64,000 nucleotides of DNA, from NCBI GenBank assembly GCA_020832305.1, contig JAFIEV010000040.1:62001-126000 (forward strand). Reading direction: 5' to 3'. Shown here piece by piece: positions 26,666 through 36,900 of this stretch. How positions within the stretch are numbered: the stretch's first letter is position 1; every line of letters begins with the position of its first letter. The position numbers and the translations under genes are program-made. This DNA is from Cyclobacteriaceae bacterium. GTDB lineage: Bacteria; Bacteroidota; Bacteroidia; Cytophagales; Cyclobacteriaceae. A model generated the notes under the pieces. That model saw only the letters and a program-made list of their open reading frames with translations. It did no database searches and was not told where the DNA came from.

Positions 26666-27985
26666 ATGAAAACACAAAATGATTCCCGAAACAAATCCTC
26701 TTCCAAAAAGAAGAAAGAGAAAAACCAACCCTTGGTTGGGCGCATGAAGTTTTACTACAAGAATCCTATTGTGGATAGCTATTTTGCCAATGTACTGGCT
26801 TTTGGCACTCGCGGGGGTGCCGACCTGGGAGAAGCCTATGCTGCCGCAGGGCATGTTTCGCAATACGATACCGAAGCATGGGTACGTGAGTTTACCAATA
26901 TGGGTGAAAAGGTTGCTGCTATGGCCGATGAAGCCATGGCCAAAGGCCATCTTGTCACCGCCCGTGACCGCTACCTGAGAGCCTATGCCCTGGAGCGTGC
27001 CGCATTGTTCCAGCTCAGTCCGTTGAAATATATCGACCGCTATAAAAAGCACAGGTTAAGCTCACAAGATCGCTTTCGCAAAGCCATTTCCCTTTTTAGC
27101 CATCCGGTGGAAGTACTTGAAATTCCTTTTGAAGGTAAAACCCTTCCCGGCTATTTTATGAAGCCCGACAACAGCATGGCTAAACGACCCACCTTAATTG
27201 CTTTAGGCGGTGGCGACTCTGTATGTGAGGATATTTGCCTGGTATTCGGACTGAACGATCAGGACAGAGGCTATAATATTGTAACGGTTGACTTGCCGGG
27301 CATGGGAAGCACTGCCCTGGACGGCATGTTGATGACCCCAAGGCCAGAAAAGGCCATGTCGGTCGTGATTGATTATATCCTTGCCCGTCCCGATGTGGAT
27401 CCAGACAGACTTGCCCTTTGGGGTGGAAGTCTCGGCGGGTACAACGTTCCCAGGGTGGCCGTACACGATAATAGGATTAAGGCAGTTATTGCCAACAGCA
27501 TCATATTGAATCTCCACGAGTATTTTGTACAGGTAAAAGAAGTGGAGACCCTGGCTAAATATGAAAATACTTTTTGGTTCAGCATGGTGGCAAAGCTTTT
27601 TGGTTCCTGGCTTGCCGGACTGTACAACGTAATGGACACCTGGAAGTGGAAGTGGGGGGTCAATACCCTGGCAGAATGGCTTGAAGTGTGCAAGGAATAC
27701 GTCTTTGATCCCTCTGAAATTGATGTCCCCATCCTTATGCTTGTGGGAGAGGATGAACTGGCATTCCCCAACAGCAAGTGTTTCCACGAAGATGCCATGG
27801 CTAAAATAAAGCATCCCCAAAAGAAATTGGTTGTAGGAAGTGCTTCCCTGGGTGCCGGAGGGAAAAACATGTTGCCCAATTTCAGCCTGATCAGAGAAAC
27901 CACTTTCGATTGGTTGGACGAACTGTTCAGTGAAAAAAAGGAAGGGATAAACAACAATACACGTGCACAGTGCGAGCTGACTTAA
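26666..27985 (+). CDS. FrsA-like alpha/beta hydrolase lacking the expected catalytic histidine
   Basis: The 439-residue protein begins with a lysine-rich tail (residues 1-20), then a helical N-terminal region and an alpha/beta hydrolase domain similar to FrsA/DUF1100 and pseudooxynicotine-type hydrolases. The nucleophile S255 is in WGGSLGGYN and an acidic residue, D363, is in VGEDELAFP. The segment where relatives have GAG-x-HC reads GAGGKNMLPN, so lysine 400 occupies the place of the histidine. No other C-terminal histidine is well placed. The gene could be a specialised lyase, a binding protein or an inactive enzyme. It looks more GC-rich than its surroundings, which also produces a long antisense shadow frame. 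Confidence 0.83.
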   Translation: MKTQNDSRNKSSSKKKKEKNQPLVGRMKFYYKNPIVDSYFANVLAFGTRGGADLGEAYAAAGHVSQYDTEAWVREFTNMGEKVAAMADEAMAKGHLVTARDRYLRAYALERAALFQLSPLKYIDRYKKHRLSSQDRFRKAISLFSHPVEVLEIPFEGKTLPGYFMKPDNSMAKRPTLIALGGGDSVCEDICLVFGLNDQDRGYNIVTVDLPGMGSTALDGMLMTPRPEKAMSVVIDYILARPDVDPDRLALWGGSLGGYNVPRVAVHDNRIKAVIANSIILNLHEYFVQVKEVETLAKYENTFWFSMVAKLFGSWLAGLYNVMDTWKWKWGVNTLAEWLEVCKEYVFDPSEIDVPILMLVGEDELAFPNSKCFHEDAMAKIKHPQKKLVVGSASLGAGGKNMLPNFSLIRETTFDWLDELFSEKKEGINNNTRAQCELT

Positions 27986-28015
27986 TGCACTAACTTCAGA
28001 AATTATGCAACCACC

Positions 28016-28756
28016 ATGGTCGATTACTTTATTGAATTCTATAAAAGACTCGACCGGCAAGGCCCGGGCGATGACAAGTACACTGGGATGGCCTTTCGTC
28101 TCCTGGAACCCTTGCCCCACAACCCACGCATACTTGATGTGGGTTGTGGCTCGGGTCGTCAGACGCTTGCATTAGCTCGTATGTCTTTCTGTGAGATCAC
28201 CGCAGTGGATGTTTATGATTGCTTTCTGGATAAGCTCAAAGAAAATGCAAACTGTGAAACGCTTAAAGGATCCATTACCACATTAAATGCCTCCATGTGC
28301 CGGTTACCCTTCGATAACCATCAGTTTGATCTCATCTGGTCTGAGGGTTCTATTTACATTATGGGTTTTGAAAAAGGGTTGAAAGAATGGAAACGCTTAC
28401 TGAAGCCTGGTGGTTACCTGGTGGTGTCAGAAATTTCCTGGCTACAAAGAGAAGTCCCTGCTGAGATCCGTGACTTCTGGAATACTGCCTACCCCGAAAT
28501 CGGCACCGTATCTGAAAAGCTACGTGTGATAGAAAAATGCGGCTATCGTCCGCTGGCTCATCTCACCTTGCCCGAATACGGCTGGCAACAGAACTACTAC
28601 CACCTGATGAAAGCAGAAAAACATGAATTCCTGAAGCTTTATGGCCACCTTGAGGAAGCCCGCAAGGTGTTGGAAACCGAGATGGAACTGGAAATGAGTT
28701 TATACAACAAGTACAAAGCGTACTACAGCTATGTGTTTTATGTAATGATCGGGTAG
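28016..28756 (+). CDS. Class I SAM-dependent methyltransferase
   Basis: This 246-residue protein has the SAM-binding motif ILDVGCGSGRQTLALA, an acidic motif II ITAVDVYD, and motif IV FDLIWSEGSIYIMG followed by LLKPGGYLVVSE. The fold is the Methyltransf_11/25 type and the acceptor is unknown. It follows the FrsA-like hydrolase by 30 bases and so probably shares its transcript. An upstream ATG at 28005 is out of frame. The C terminus is rich in charged helices and lacks an added domain. Confidence 0.88.
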   Translation: MVDYFIEFYKRLDRQGPGDDKYTGMAFRLLEPLPHNPRILDVGCGSGRQTLALARMSFCEITAVDVYDCFLDKLKENANCETLKGSITTLNASMCRLPFDNHQFDLIWSEGSIYIMGFEKGLKEWKRLLKPGGYLVVSEISWLQREVPAEIRDFWNTAYPEIGTVSEKLRVIEKCGYRPLAHLTLPEYGWQQNYYHLMKAEKHEFLKLYGHLEEARKVLETEMELEMSLYNKYKAYYSYVFYVMIG

Positions 28757-28784
28757 AAACTGAGATGGGTACTGCATTTCGAAA

Positions 28785-28883
28785 TTGGATGATCAGGGGG
28801 ATATTGGCATCAACTGACATCCGGAATATGCAGCCTATGCAGCGGGTGTTCTGCGAAAGAATGTCGGTTACCAGTTAATATGA
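28785..28883 (+). pseudogene. Decayed 3' fragment of an alpha/beta hydrolase gene
   Basis: Read in frame from 28785 this stretch encodes L-D-D-Q-G-D-I-G-I-N, a stop (28815-28817), then HPEYAAYAAGVLRKN. It aligns without gaps to the C terminus of the intact hydrolase at 24449-25255 (DQGHNGITWHPEYAAHVAGF), with the TGG codon changed to TGA and the catalytic histidine changed to aspartate. About four fifths of the bases agree over 80 positions. No upstream remainder of the gene is visible before the methyltransferase stop. Confidence 0.82.
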
Positions 28884-29028
28884 TTTACCTGGATAAGTCA
28901 AAACAAAGAGTACTATGGAGTCGGATCATAAGGAATTATTTCCTAAATTGATCAACAGTAAAGGACATTTTCAGAATACCCTTCTGAAATTGAGTTGAAT
29001 TAAACAATTTTCAAGATCAGATTAACCC

Positions 29029-30276
29029 ATGTTAAAAGTATTAATCATCACCCTGAGAAAGGGATACTTAACTGCCATCCTTTCAGCCTTGCTATTTCAG
29101 GCAGTAGCACAATCTCCCATTCCTCCGAAAGGCACAGTTTTCAACGAATCGGAAATGTTGGCAGATTCTGTAACTGGCAGGGCTTTACTGAGGCTCACAC
29201 AATACAGAGATTTCAACCAAACGCCCACATACCACATACATACCGGGTTTTCAGCTGACAGCAAAACAATGGTTTTCGCATCCTGGAATACAGATGGAGA
29301 ATCGGCACTGATGCAAGGAAATGTGGAAACCGGAGATATAAAGGTAATTGCTGTTGTGCCAAAAGAAGATCATGGACATTTTAACGGCAATAACATATGC
29401 ATGGTCCCCGCTACAAATATGGCTGCGGCTGTCAGGGGCGGCAAGCTTTATGTGTATGACCTCAAAACGCTTGAGGAGAGGATGCTTCTGGAAGCAGGAG
29501 ATGGTTTTGGTTTAGGCCATCCAACCGGTAGTACAGATGGAAAAACCCTTTACGTGACAAAAATGCCACGCTACAGGCGTGATATCGATGACCCCTATCC
29601 GGCTGCCTCATCGGTTTACTTTGCGGTGGATATTGAATCCGGTAAAAGCAAAGAGTTATTCAGAGATAATAGCCGAAACAACCACACTATTGTGTGTCCT
29701 ACAAATCCCGATCTGCTATTGATAGACAGGGATCTGCCACCCAGATTTGGCCATGGGGGAGATCACGGAAAAACCACCAGGGTGTGGTTGCTGAATATTA
29801 AAACAAAAGAGCTTACAGAAATCAGACCTCTCAATCCGAACCGTTTCCAGATACACAGCAACTGGAGTCCGGATGGCAAATATGTCTATTACCATGGCAG
29901 GTCAGAACATCATACCTTTCCTGAGGGCTTCAGTGGAAGACCGCATTACATAGGGGTTGCCGACCAGGGTGGCAAAGTACTCTGGGAGCAAATCTTTCCA
30001 AATTTTAGCTATGGACATATTTCTTCACATACCACCAGAAATACCATCATTACAGATGGTTTGTTTTTCAACAATATGATCTCAGAAATTTTTTGGGAAA
30101 ACATTAATAGTCAGGGGATACCCGATATTCATATCCTTGGGGCCCACAACAGCGGCAGTCACACATTCGGACAACACGCTCACCCGCACTGCATTATGTC
30201 GCCCAACGGAAGGTTTTTATCTTACAACAGGGGCACACAGTACAGGTCAGATGTATACATACTGCGAACAGACTGA
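29029..30276 (+). CDS. Oligogalacturonate lyase (PL22 family)
   Basis: The 415-residue protein has a signal peptide (about 1-28) and a seven-bladed propeller. PL22 lyases cleave oligogalacturonates from pectin by beta elimination using a manganese site. The ligands of that site are visible: H276 in QIHSNWSPDG and Q382, H385 and H387 in QHAHPHC. Other family stretches are PTYHIHTGFSADSK and GHGGDHGKTTRVW. The signal peptide implies periplasmic or outer-membrane action. No SusC/D pair is adjacent; the GH88 gene at 57764 and the hybrid regulator at 60804 are the only other uronate-type genes here. Confidence 0.9.
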   Translation: MLKVLIITLRKGYLTAILSALLFQAVAQSPIPPKGTVFNESEMLADSVTGRALLRLTQYRDFNQTPTYHIHTGFSADSKTMVFASWNTDGESALMQGNVETGDIKVIAVVPKEDHGHFNGNNICMVPATNMAAAVRGGKLYVYDLKTLEERMLLEAGDGFGLGHPTGSTDGKTLYVTKMPRYRRDIDDPYPAASSVYFAVDIESGKSKELFRDNSRNNHTIVCPTNPDLLLIDRDLPPRFGHGGDHGKTTRVWLLNIKTKELTEIRPLNPNRFQIHSNWSPDGKYVYYHGRSEHHTFPEGFSGRPHYIGVADQGGKVLWEQIFPNFSYGHISSHTTRNTIITDGLFFNNMISEIFWENINSQGIPDIHILGAHNSGSHTFGQHAHPHCIMSPNGRFLSYNRGTQYRSDVYILRTD

Positions 30277-30463
30277 CATTGGCAGACAAATTAAGAAAAA
30301 GGCTATTTCAAATTATTCAACCTTTCACGTAGACAAGTCTTTGTCTTTGCTAGTCATTATGGATTCTAAAACGTTCATGAAAGGCTTAGAGGCAGAAATT
30401 TTCAGTATAACAAGGGAGAAATAGCTTTTGCGCAGACAAAAAAATTCGGATGAAGCAACACCC

Positions 30464-33400
30464 TCAGAATAGTGCGCTCACCTGCACATTGCCCATGTGA
30501 ATTATGTTCAGGCCTTCAGATTTTCGGCCATCGTATTGCACCATAATCTGAAGGCCATTGATCAAACGCTTCTGCATGACCAGGTTCCAGGTAAGGTTGG
30601 TGCCGGGCCTTAAGGCTTCCAGCAGGACATATCCCATAGGTGATTGTTCCTGGCCTTCAAACTGTATCTCTGCCACCCTTAAACGGCCTGTAAACATATA
30701 ATCCTTATCACCGCTGTATCTCAGCTCCATAATGGCCTCATTCCAATTGGCAAATTCGCCTTGTTCCTGAAGTGGATTAAATTTACGGGTCATCGCCAGC
30801 TGGGTGCTCAGGCGTAGTTTTGTGCCTTGCTGCCAGGCCATTTCGGGCATAAATTTTCGCTCAATCACCGTGAAATTTCTGTCACTCAAAAAGTCAGAGC
30901 CGTGATCCTCATGTCCGGCGCTCATATTGAATAAAAAATTCCACATTTGAGAAGGGTTATACCTGAACCTGAAATGGCTGTTTTCGCGGTTTCTGGCTTC
31001 AAAGCCATTGAGATGCAGCTGCCGGTTGTTGGAGAGTGAATAGCCACCCTCTGCCCCGTATCGGGTATTTCGGCGGTTAAAAAATATAATACTACGCCAA
31101 TGCGTACGCTCGTGCATTATGTTTTCATCGTCAACCGAGTTGCCCAGTGGCACCAGGCGGTTCCATATATTTTCATCGGTTACCTTGCGTGAAGCATTTA
31201 GAGCGCTCATAAGTGAAAATTTTGACATAAAAGCACTTATGCCCCCCTTTTTATCCCAGGATTTTGGCATATCGGCATTGATGCGGTAGTTCAGTTGGTT
31301 TTCATAGGCGAAAACAAACTCATCGGTGGGCATCATTATGCGTATATAGTTTCGCTCATCGGGGTTTATCGCAGGATAAAATTCGTTTAAATCCTGTATA
31401 CCATCGCCATTATCATCACGCCAGGTATGTGTTCCCTGACCGGCTGGCACCTGCACATAAAAGAAGTCCCTTCGCATTTCCCTTCCATTGCCTAAACCAT
31501 AGCTGAGCTCCGATTGCAGGTGACCTTTAAGTACATTGGCATTCCAGTTCACCCTGCCCATTACCGTTTCTTCTGAAATCCCTTCCTCGCTCAGCAGATT
31601 ATCGGCATGGCGGTAGGTAAAAAGTGCATCGAAGCTGTGGCGTGTTCCCGATTGCCTTTGCAGGCGAGCGGTAGTGGTTTTTGATCGGAAAAATGGCATG
31701 AATTCTCCCTCCTGAGGCGTTTGGTCTGTTCGAAGGCTGTAGTTGATGGCAAAAGTGGTCTTTAGGCTATCCTGGGTTTTGAGGCTGAAGATATGTTCAT
31801 CAAAATACATGGCAGACGCTTTTACATAGTCTGTGCCCGGAAGATACAAGGCATTGTGGTCCATGGCATAGGTATAGCCCGGAATAAGCCAGGCATTGTG
31901 ATAATGAATACCCGTCTGTAACCTTCGCCAGTCAGACTGCACCGCTTCGGTAGCATTATGCATCAGAAAGCCTGCGCCTGTCATACGGAAATTGCCCAGC
32001 TTCTGTGCGGCATCCATCCGATGCTGCCAGCCGTTTACCCATTCACCCCGCATACGGCTAACGGATGACCCTTTTATATAGGCCTCTGCATCTTTTTGCA
32101 GTAACAAGGCTGCGTGCCAGATGCGATCTGCATCACGCGCTGAATCCAGGGGAACTTGTACACTCCAGTCGCGGTCGAATTCAATATCCCTGAAACGGTC
32201 AATGGCACTGAAATTTCTGCTTAACCATTCAAAAGAACTTTCTCCGCTGATTTGATATTTTTTTAGCAGTGGCGCCTTCCTGGGCAAGGCCCGGTACCCG
32301 GTCTTGATGGCCATACCCTTATTATTTTCCTGATCCTGGCTTGAAAACAAATTCCGGTCATGGTCAGAAAAAGCGATTTCTGTAAAAATCTCATCCTTTT
32401 CTGTAATTTTATAGGTGCCTCCTGCGGTGACCATTTGCTTTTGATCAGGCGCTTTAAGTGGTCGCAGGGGCTCAAACCTGCCCTGGGGAACACCATTTAC
32501 CGGCTGCACCCATTCATATACCCGGCCATTGGCAATAGTATTCCTTAGCCGGTAATTACCTTGCCCCTGCCCGAGTTCATAAAAAGAAACCTGGTAGAGT
32601 GTTGCATTGCGATCGTTGCTATGCTTGTAAAATTGTATGGGCTGACCTTCGTTGTCAAGCGTATCGATGCGTTCGTACAAAACAGCTCCGGTCATATACT
32701 CCGATTCCACTGCACCAGAAGTAACCGCCTTGAGCGGGTCATTACCTGCTTCGGCCAGGATTTGCATTTGATCGAAATCGAGCGGCATACCCAGGGGTCT
32801 GAACCTATTGTCTTTCTCTTTGTAATAATTTACAAAGGCAGACCACTTTTTGGTTTGCACTTCGTGACTTGCCGTGATAATACTTCGGCTGTATTGCTGA
32901 TCAGAGTACTCAACATCGATGCGTATTCGGGTAAATCGCGTTATAAGCACACCAGGCATAAAGGTAATTTCTGCACGGTTGTAGTCTATTATATAATCAT
33001 TCTGAAAACCCCTTTGCATTCTTTTTCCATCGATAAAAACCTGCTCCGAATTTGCCAGAATAATACTGAGTGGTGATGCTCCGGGTATCCTGATTCTATA
33101 TGGCCCTGCAACACCCTCAAGTGGTTCTATTTCAAGAGAGGCAAATTTTCCTTTGGCTGCCGAAGCACCAACTCGGGTTTGTGCATTGATCCCGGGGCCA
33201 TACTTGTGCCTTGCATTAAACATAGCGCCCTGAACATTTTTATTATACCTCAGAAAGTTTGATTCATTATTGCGAAAAACTATATCTCCGGAGCTCAAAC
33301 TTAAATTATCGGTAAAGACCTCCACGAGTATGTTATCAAATTCCTGAATCCTTGCTGTATTTCCCTCTGGCTGATAGGGTATCTGCTGATCGGTTATGCT

Positions 33401-33937
33401 CGCCCTGATGCCCAGTTCATCGGTGAGCATTCCTTCCAGTTGCAGGTTTAGCGCAGATTGCACAAAAAGATTTTGTTGGTTCCCAAAACTGATTCCTCGC
33501 GATAATGCGCCGTTTTTTTGAATTTGGTCTGATGAAAACAGTTCCTCTGCCACAGGCCGCTGCGAAGCGGGATGCCCTGATCCATCAGCTGCTATATCGT
33601 ATTGTAATTCTTCATGTCCCTTTTTATATTCAGTATAGCTCTTGTGCATGTAGCTCTTGTGCAATACAATGGGGAGGGTATGGTAACAAACCTCAAGCAC
33701 TTCTCCGGGCCGGCTTTCCGGAAAAACGATTTGACCAGAGCCGGGTTCATACTGAAAGGCAATATGTTGTCCCTTAAGGTTTGTAACGACGATACTTTCA
33801 GGCCAGGCGGTAAGGCTGTCGAGGACTTGCGGGGACTCATACACTGTCATCTTTTTACATTCTTTTTCTCCTGACCGCGCAAGGAGCGGCATTGACAGAG
33901 AAAGCAATATTAGCAATAGCAGGTAGATATGTTTCAT
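30464..33937 (-). CDS. Large outer-membrane beta-barrel protein (1157 residues)
   Basis: The protein has a signal peptide (1-20), an N-terminal globular region, and a long series of amphipathic strands of the type GINAQTRVGASAAKGKFASLEI through to the end. It terminates in VSALF, the aromatic-terminal beta signal recognised by the outer-membrane assembly machinery. I cannot match it to a named transporter family, and no TonB plug is seen. Its ATG overlaps the TGA of the upstream histidine kinase gene (ATGA at 33934-33937), so the two are translationally coupled. Similar gene pairs seem to recur in Cytophagales, as far as I recall. The lower strand only yields scattered shadow frames. Confidence 0.78.
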   Translation of the reverse strand: MKHIYLLLLILLSLSMPLLARSGEKECKKMTVYESPQVLDSLTAWPESIVVTNLKGQHIAFQYEPGSGQIVFPESRPGEVLEVCYHTLPIVLHKSYMHKSYTEYKKGHEELQYDIAADGSGHPASQRPVAEELFSSDQIQKNGALSRGISFGNQQNLFVQSALNLQLEGMLTDELGIRASITDQQIPYQPEGNTARIQEFDNILVEVFTDNLSLSSGDIVFRNNESNFLRYNKNVQGAMFNARHKYGPGINAQTRVGASAAKGKFASLEIEPLEGVAGPYRIRIPGASPLSIILANSEQVFIDGKRMQRGFQNDYIIDYNRAEITFMPGVLITRFTRIRIDVEYSDQQYSRSIITASHEVQTKKWSAFVNYYKEKDNRFRPLGMPLDFDQMQILAEAGNDPLKAVTSGAVESEYMTGAVLYERIDTLDNEGQPIQFYKHSNDRNATLYQVSFYELGQGQGNYRLRNTIANGRVYEWVQPVNGVPQGRFEPLRPLKAPDQKQMVTAGGTYKITEKDEIFTEIAFSDHDRNLFSSQDQENNKGMAIKTGYRALPRKAPLLKKYQISGESSFEWLSRNFSAIDRFRDIEFDRDWSVQVPLDSARDADRIWHAALLLQKDAEAYIKGSSVSRMRGEWVNGWQHRMDAAQKLGNFRMTGAGFLMHNATEAVQSDWRRLQTGIHYHNAWLIPGYTYAMDHNALYLPGTDYVKASAMYFDEHIFSLKTQDSLKTTFAINYSLRTDQTPQEGEFMPFFRSKTTTARLQRQSGTRHSFDALFTYRHADNLLSEEGISEETVMGRVNWNANVLKGHLQSELSYGLGNGREMRRDFFYVQVPAGQGTHTWRDDNGDGIQDLNEFYPAINPDERNYIRIMMPTDEFVFAYENQLNYRINADMPKSWDKKGGISAFMSKFSLMSALNASRKVTDENIWNRLVPLGNSVDDENIMHERTHWRSIIFFNRRNTRYGAEGGYSLSNNRQLHLNGFEARNRENSHFRFRYNPSQMWNFLFNMSAGHEDHGSDFLSDRNFTVIERKFMPEMAWQQGTKLRLSTQLAMTRKFNPLQEQGEFANWNEAIMELRYSGDKDYMFTGRLRVAEIQFEGQEQSPMGYVLLEALRPGTNLTWNLVMQKRLINGLQIMVQYDGRKSEGLNIIHMGNVQVSALF

Positions 33938-36900
33938 GGTCGCTCCTCTTTCAACTCCGGCAGTTCTATATAAAAAGTAGTACCCCGGTCTGTTTCTGTT
34001 TCAAACCATATTTTTCCACCTGCGTGTTCTATACCCCGGCGTGCAATTGCCAGACCTATGCCCGTACCACTTACTTTGGTACTAAAATTTGGAATAAATA
34101 TCTTTTCCCTGATTTCCTCTGGTATCCCCAGGCCATTATCTTTTATTGACAGTAAAAGTTTTTTGTTTTTCAGGTGCACCAGTCGAATGTTGAGTTTTAC
34201 CGGCTCGCCGTCGGCTCCTGATTGAAAGCCATTTATAATAATATTGGTAATGGCCCGACCTATCCATTTGCGGTCGCCCATTACCATAAAGTTTCCCTTT
34301 TCTATTGATGTTTCAATACTGCCGCTTTCCTTGTTGTCGTACAAGGCTACGGTTTCCTTAAGCAACTGGGTAAAATCAAATTTCTCAGATCCGGGTACCG
34401 GCATTTTGGCAAATTCTGAAAAAGAAGTAGCAATATCGCTCAGGGTATTGATTTGGTGCAGCAGAGAATCAATCTGCCTCAGACGACCTTTACTTTCACT
34501 GTCTTTTTCTGCATTTATAGTACGCCGCATATGCTGCAGGGTTAACTGCATGGGGGTAAGCGGATTTTTGATTTCATGCGCCACTTGCTGGGCCATTTCG
34601 CGCCAGGCACTTTCTTTTTCACTGCGTGCCAGGGCCTTGCGACTTTCTTCGAGATTTTCAAGCATCTTATTGTATTCGCCCACCATTAACCCGATTTCAT
34701 CATCAGATTTCCATTCCAGGGGTTCATTGTAAGACAGGGTTGTACGTCTTATTTTTTGGGTTATCAGGCGCAGGGGAAAGGTGAGCCAGCGCGATGCGAA
34801 ATAGGAGGCAAATAAAAAGAGTAAAAACACAAAGGTGAAGAGGTTCATGACATTCATCAGTACATCGATTACATTCTCTTCATATTCAATTTTAAAATCA
34901 AAAAATGGAAGACTGAGTATTGCAACCAATTCACCCGTATCGGAAGACCTGATACCAAAGTAGGTGTTTTTAAAGGTAAGCTCTCCTACATTTTCATCGA
35001 GAATAACATAATTGTTCTTCAGGTGGGCTATGTGGTATAAAGCCCCGGGGTTGATTTGTTCTGAGAGCAATTCATTTTCGTAAATAAGGGGTTGGCTTGA
35101 TACAAGCAGTCTTCCGTTTGTATTAAACAAATTGATATCAAGTTCTGAATAGCCTGCAATTTCAGATATCTGAACCCTGAGTTGCTCATTGTCGAGCAAG
35201 CCATCGTCATGGCCTTTGAGTATGCCCGATAGTCGGGTACTTAAACCCCTTGCCCGGTCGAGGTATTCCTTTTCGGTTTCCTGACGGTATGATTGCAACA
35301 AAACACTTACAACTGTTATACAAACTACCAGCAGTGGCACAAAATACGCTATGTTTAAAAACATCTGTATGCGTGTGGCATAATTCTGCTTGAGGTTTTT
35401 AATTTTTACATAAATACTGGTAATGAGCAGAATAATTAAAATACTCAGCGCAAAGAGCAAAAACAGAAATGAAAAATTTGTTATGGCGCGTATACTGGGC
35501 CAGGGTTGCGAGGACACGACAATGGTTTTATCATCATCGCCATAAAAGGCCCGGTGTACAAAATCCTTCCACAATAATCCACTTCGCGAATATAATGCTG
35601 CATTATTCAGGTCAAATTCCTTTTCATAATTGAAATCGCCATAACTGTAGATCAGCCGGTTTTCACCAAAAATTCCATAACTTAGATCTTTCTGCTCCAC
35701 AATTTGAATGAATCGGTTGTCGGTAAGCAACAGCGGATATACACTATTGGGTATGATTCGTTTGAGCCGGAGGTCAAGCACTACATATCCTGCCAACTGG
35801 TTGTAACGCCTTACTTCAATAAAGCTTAAATAGCGGTTCAGCAAGCCCTCATCGTAGCGACTGATAAAGAAAATATCCGGATGTTCGGTCACATAGTCAG
35901 TGTGCCGGCTCCTGATCTGCCTGTAGTTTAATAATCCTTCATCGAAGGGTTCACCCAGGGAGTTGAAAACATAAATTTGAATATCGTAGCGGTCGAGATA
36001 GTAGTTGAGAAATACTCTTCTGATTTTCTGTCTTATAATTTCTTTGGAGGTATAGGGGCTAAAAATCCTGTTTTGTATAAATACGTCATTCTGAATTTTT
36101 TCAATCGCATCGGCCAGTAAAAATTCGGTATAGGGGTCATTCTCCGCCAGCAATTGCATAGCAAGCCTTTCTTCTTCTATGGCTTTTTGCCTGATACTAT
36201 CATTGTATATGGCATGGGCACTGATTACGGCAGAAGGCAGTCCTCCAATAAAAAGGTATACAAATGTTACATACTGAATGCGGCCTATGTTGTCGGGTAG
36301 TTGGAAAAGGTATAAAATCAGGTAATAAATAATATTCACGCTCATAATAAGGGTGAAGTTCCACCCGGCCAGTAAAGCCCATAGGGCAAATAAACCGGTG
36401 GCCGCCAAAAAATTATATAATATAGAAAGACTGTTTAGGCGGTTAATCCTGAAGAATGTTTTAAATGCTACATGGCTTATGAGAAAGTAAATGATGCCCC
36501 CCAGAAATATGATCAGATAACTTAGAAATTTAAAGCGGTTTAAACTGAGCTGATCTGTAATATCTAATGACCATTGAGAATGAAAGCACAAGCTGTACAC
36601 CAGATTATACTGAAAGGTGAGTATCAGATAGGTAATTAACACCAACATTACTGAAACCAATGACTTAACCCATGCACTGGATGTTAGCAATGTTTTAAAA
36701 ACAATGGTTTTAAAATAATGTCTGAATAAGTACCCTGCTATGGCTGTAAGGGCTGCCATATTCAGCAGTAAATCTCCAAGGGAAGGGTTCAATGCCGAAG
36801 AAGCATAATTTCTGAGATCAAATAAGTCTACCGGGAGAATAGAATAGGGAAAATCAGCTGCCAGCATAAAAAAACGCACCAGGGCCAGGCTTATACATAA

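Noticed and set aside
27203-28120. 305-residue minus-strand frame opposite the FrsA-like hydrolase and methyltransferase
   Set aside because: Antisense to two clear genes, no recognisable domain, and explained by the GC-richer codon use there.
30137-30424. 95-residue plus-strand frame overlapping the oligogalacturonate lyase gene end
   Set aside because: Most of it is an out-of-frame shadow of the lyase gene; the remainder has no domain.
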